Source: Labilithrix sp. (GTDB lineage Bacteria > Myxococcota_A > Polyangia > Polyangiales > Polyangiaceae). Taken from it: a DNA stretch of 39,270 nucleotides. The notes under the pieces were generated by a model. That model worked only from the letters and a program-made list of their open reading frames with translations, made no database searches and was not told the DNA's origin. Positions within the stretch are counted from its first letter, which is position 1, and each line of letters opens with the position of its first letter. The stretch is from positions 1 through 39,270 of the forward strand of contig JAHBWD010000073.1 in NCBI GenBank assembly GCA_019637175.1, written 5' to 3'. The position numbers and the translations under genes were made by a program. Below are positions 37,037-39,270 of this stretch, piece after piece.

Positions 37037-38873
37037 CGAGCCGGCCGAGTCGCGCGAGGTCGCCGAAGGTCTTCGCGCCAAGCCGCTCCCGCGGCGCCTG
37101 CCTCTCGCGACCGAAGCGCCCGATCTCGTCCCTGCGCGCATGATCAACGAGACGCTCTACTGCGAGCGGCTCATGTACCTCGAGTGGGCGCAAGGCGAGT
37201 TCGCCGACAACGCCTTCACGGTCGACGGCCGCGCGGTCCACGCGCGAGCAGATACGCCGGGCGGAGCGCTTCCGCCGCCGCGAGAGACCTCGCCCCGCGA
37301 GCCCGACGAAGACGACGACACGGAGCCACCTCCATATCAGGCGCGCTCGCTATGGCTCTCGTCGGAGTCGCTCGGCATGACGGCGAAGATCGACGTCGTC
37401 GAGGGTAACGCCTCGGGTGCGGTCGTTCCGATCGAGTACAAGCGCGGCGCGGCGCCCGACGTCGCGGAGGGCGCGCACCTCCCCGAGCGGGCTCAGGTCT
37501 GCGCGCAGGTCTTGATCCTCCGCGACAACGGCTACGCCTGCGAGCACGGCGAGATCTACTTCGCGCGATCGCGAAAGCGCGTCCCCATCGCGATCGACGA
37601 CGCGCTCGTCGACGTCACGAAGGAGGCCGCGCGGCGCGCGCGCGAGCTCGCCGCCGGCGGCGTCATGCCTCCACCGCTCGTGGACAGCGAGAAGTGCGAC
37701 GGCTGCTCGCTCGTCGGGATCTGCCTCCCCGACGAGACGAACCTCCTTCGCGGCGCCGAGATCGTGGCGCGCGACGCTCCGAAGGAGACCGAGGCGATGG
37801 ACGCCTTCTGGCCGGTGGCCAACGACGACGACGAGGACGCGGAGCTCGTGCTCAGGCGGCTTCAGCCCGCGCGCGACGACGAGCTGCCGCTCTACGTCCA
37901 GGAGCAAGGGGCGAAGATCTCCCTGAGCGGCGAGGAGCTGGTCATTCGCGGCAAGGAGGGCACGACGCGAGCGCGCCTCCCCAACGTGTCTCAGGTGAGC
38001 TTGTTCGGCAACGTCCAGATGTCGACGCAGGCTCTTCGCGCAGTGATGGAGCGCGGGATCTCGATCTCGTTCTTGTCGACCGGTGGATGGTTCAGCGGCC
38101 GGGCGACCGGCATCGAGTCGAAGAACATCGAGCTCCGCGTGGCGCAGCATCGGACGATGGCCGACGTGGACACGTGCCTGGCGCTCGCGCGCGGCGTCGT
38201 CGCCTCGAAGATCCGAAACTGCCGGACGATGCTCCGCCGCAATCACCCCGAGCCTCCCGAGGTGGTCCTCTTCGAGCTCGAGCAGCTCGCGAAGAAGGCC
38301 GAGGGCGCGTCGTCGATCGCCTCGCTGCTAGGCCTCGAGGGCACCGCCGCGCGCAGCTACTTCTCGGGCTTCTCGGGCATGCTCAAGGGCGACGCACGAG
38401 ACACGTTCGATCTCGACGGCCGAAATCGCCGACCCCCGCGTGATCCGATCAACGCTCTTCTCTCGTTCGCGTACGCCTTGCTCACGAAGGAGCTGGCACA
38501 CACGATCGCGTCGGCCGGCCTCGATCCGCTGCTCGGCTTCTTCCATCAACCTCGTTTCGGACGACCCGCGCTCGCCCTCGACCTGATGGAGGAGTTTCGC
38601 CCGATCATCGCCGACTCGACGGTGATCTCGGCGATCAACAACGGCGTCGTGACGAGCTCGGAGTTCCAAATCCACCCGACGGGCGTCTCCCTCAAGCCCC
38701 ACGGGCGCCGCCGCTTCATCCTCGCGTACGAGCGCCGCATGGACCAGCTCGTCACGCACCCGGTCTTCGGCTACCGCATCTCTTATCGTCGCGTCCTCGA
38801 GGTCCAGGCTCGCCTCTTCGCGCGCTTCCTTCTCGGCGAAATCCCCGGCTACCCGGAGTTCCGCACGCGCTGA
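37029..38873 (+). CDS. cas4-cas1: Cas4-Cas1 fusion, CRISPR spacer integrase with Cas4 nuclease
   Basis: A 614-residue fusion. Cas4 part (about 30-240): Cys45, His71 (VDGRAVHAR), Asp122, Glu136 and Lys138 (PIEYKRG), Gln156, and a Cys223/Cys226/Cys232 cluster (KCDGCSLVGIC) that with Cys45 fits an iron-sulfur site. Cas1 part (about 285-614): an N-terminal beta domain, then the catalytic helical domain with metal ligands Glu437 (GLEGTAARSYF), His506 (GFFHQPRFGRP) and Asp518 (LALDLMEEFRP). Cas4 trims and selects prespacers by PAM, and Cas1 integrates them with Cas2. The GTG at 37029 has only a weak ribosome site of its own. The fusion is known from type I-G and type V-B systems. The subtype is open, because no effector is visible. 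Confidence 0.96.
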   Translation: MSDEPAESREVAEGLRAKPLPRRLPLATEAPDLVPARMINETLYCERLMYLEWAQGEFADNAFTVDGRAVHARADTPGGALPPPRETSPREPDEDDDTEPPPYQARSLWLSSESLGMTAKIDVVEGNASGAVVPIEYKRGAAPDVAEGAHLPERAQVCAQVLILRDNGYACEHGEIYFARSRKRVPIAIDDALVDVTKEAARRARELAAGGVMPPPLVDSEKCDGCSLVGICLPDETNLLRGAEIVARDAPKETEAMDAFWPVANDDDEDAELVLRRLQPARDDELPLYVQEQGAKISLSGEELVIRGKEGTTRARLPNVSQVSLFGNVQMSTQALRAVMERGISISFLSTGGWFSGRATGIESKNIELRVAQHRTMADVDTCLALARGVVASKIRNCRTMLRRNHPEPPEVVLFELEQLAKKAEGASSIASLLGLEGTAARSYFSGFSGMLKGDARDTFDLDGRNRRPPRDPINALLSFAYALLTKELAHTIASAGLDPLLGFFHQPRFGRPALALDLMEEFRPIIADSTVISAINNGVVTSSEFQIHPTGVSLKPHGRRRFILAYERRMDQLVTHPVFGYRISYRRVLEVQARLFARFLLGEIPGYPEFRTR

Positions 38874-38888
38874 TCCGCGAGGCTCATC

Positions 38889-39179
38889 ATGCGTCAGACG
38901 TTCGTCGTCAGCTACGACATCTCGGACCCGAAGCGCCTCCGCAAGGTCTATCGCCTCATGCGCGGTTGGGGCGATCACATCCAGCTCTCCGTCTTTCGGT
39001 GCGAGCTCAACGCGCGCGAGCTCGTCGAGCTTCGTTCGCGGCTCGCGTTCGTGATCAACCACGTCGAGGACCAGGTGCTCTTCGTTGACGTGGGCCCCGT
39101 CGAAGGTCGCGGCGGCACGTCGATCAAGGCGATCGGGAAGGTCTACTCATCACCGGAGAGGCGTGCCATCGTCGTCTGA
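38889..39179 (+). CDS. cas2: Cas2, partner of Cas1 in spacer integration
   Basis: A 96-residue Cas2 with a ferredoxin-like fold: first strand FVVSYDIS with Asp10, helix DPKRLRKVYRLMRGWG, then IQLSVFRCELNARELVELRS and QVLFVDVG. It forms the dimeric bridge between two Cas1 dimers. The ATG at 38889 follows cas4-cas1 by 15 bp, so it is in the same operon. The length is usual for Cas2. Confidence 0.96.
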   Translation: MRQTFVVSYDISDPKRLRKVYRLMRGWGDHIQLSVFRCELNARELVELRSRLAFVINHVEDQVLFVDVGPVEGRGGTSIKAIGKVYSSPERRAIVV

Positions 39180-39270
39180 GGGGGAGCGCTCACCGGCCCG
39201 TTCGTCGCCATCGAGCGCCGACGTGCCGTCCTGCTCACGGGAACCGCTCGCGTTCCCTCTGTTCCTTGAA
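39180..39270. other. Segment after cas2, possible CRISPR leader
   Basis: The last 91 bp hold no ORF. A stem GGGAAC (39239-39244), loop, GTTCCC (39252-39257) lies close to the edge. In such loci the leader and array usually begin here. Nothing is repeated inside the window, so an array is not claimed. Confidence 0.4.

Noticed and set aside
36842..37147. Minus-strand frame of 101 codons across the gap before cas4-cas1
   Set aside because: The end part (LARGEISVAEKYSLGMMRG) looks coding-like, but the only start lies inside cas4-cas1 and no family or ribosome site was found. At most it is a gene remnant.
39239..39257. Stem GGGAAC/GTTCCC considered as the first CRISPR repeat
   Set aside because: It occurs once in the window; no second copy or spacer pattern can be seen before the edge.

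Overview
The window is about 39 kb of very GC-rich, densely coding DNA. It reads as chromosome of a Gram-negative soil-type bacterium, most likely a Myxococcota member of the Polyangia kind. The reasons are a Ser/Thr kinase fused to an unusual sensor-like region, many lipoproteins with Ala/Asp/Pro-rich linkers, LPS-transport genes, an imuA/imuB/dnaE2 mutagenesis cassette with proteobacterial-type CTG-N10-CAG LexA boxes, and strong third-position GC. The taxonomy is inference; no rRNA, tRNA or other marker was seen.

Left part (1-8 kb, + strand): a small ribbon-helix-helix protein, LepA (EF4), a SUKH-like/beta-propeller protein, a two-subunit M16 peptidase (active plus inactive partner, overlapping by 4 bp) and a 2-hydroxyacid dehydrogenase. 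A block of tandem repeats with near-perfect palindromes (8001-8256) separates this from the convergent minus-strand genes.

DNA-damage region (8.2-20 kb, mostly - strand): dnaE2 lies upstream of a GAF-GGDEF diguanylate cyclase and a biotin carboxylase subunit, with short gaps that suggest one transcript. imuA-imuB lies 3 kb further right. Palindromic LexA-type boxes sit right at the start codons of both dnaE2 (15278-15299) and imuA (19092-19115), so the error-prone polymerase (DnaE2) and its accessory factors (ImuA, ImuB) look co-regulated by SOS from two separate promoters. An orphan larE (sacrificial sulfur transferase) is divergent from imuA and shares its short promoter region.

Middle part (20-32 kb): two small unknown genes, an ECF sigma factor with a membrane partner, a CE2-like SGNH esterase lipoprotein, a secreted protein of unknown function, a seven-bladed RCC1-type propeller lipoprotein with a cysteine pair per blade, an M48-like metalloprotease lipoprotein, the Ser/Thr kinase, a short NFACT-R (RqcH-like) protein and a TPR membrane protein.

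Right part (32-39 kb): a TPR plus dynamin-like GTPase, a small c-type cytochrome lipoprotein, overlapping lptA-like and lptB genes, a small unknown protein, and at the edge a CRISPR adaptation module: a cas4-cas1 fusion preceded by a 20-codon mini-ORF with a strong Shine-Dalgarno, then cas2. No effector genes or repeats are visible; the array and effector, if any, should lie just beyond 39270. The Cas4-Cas1 fusion is known from type I-G (old I-U) and type V-B systems, so the subtype stays open.
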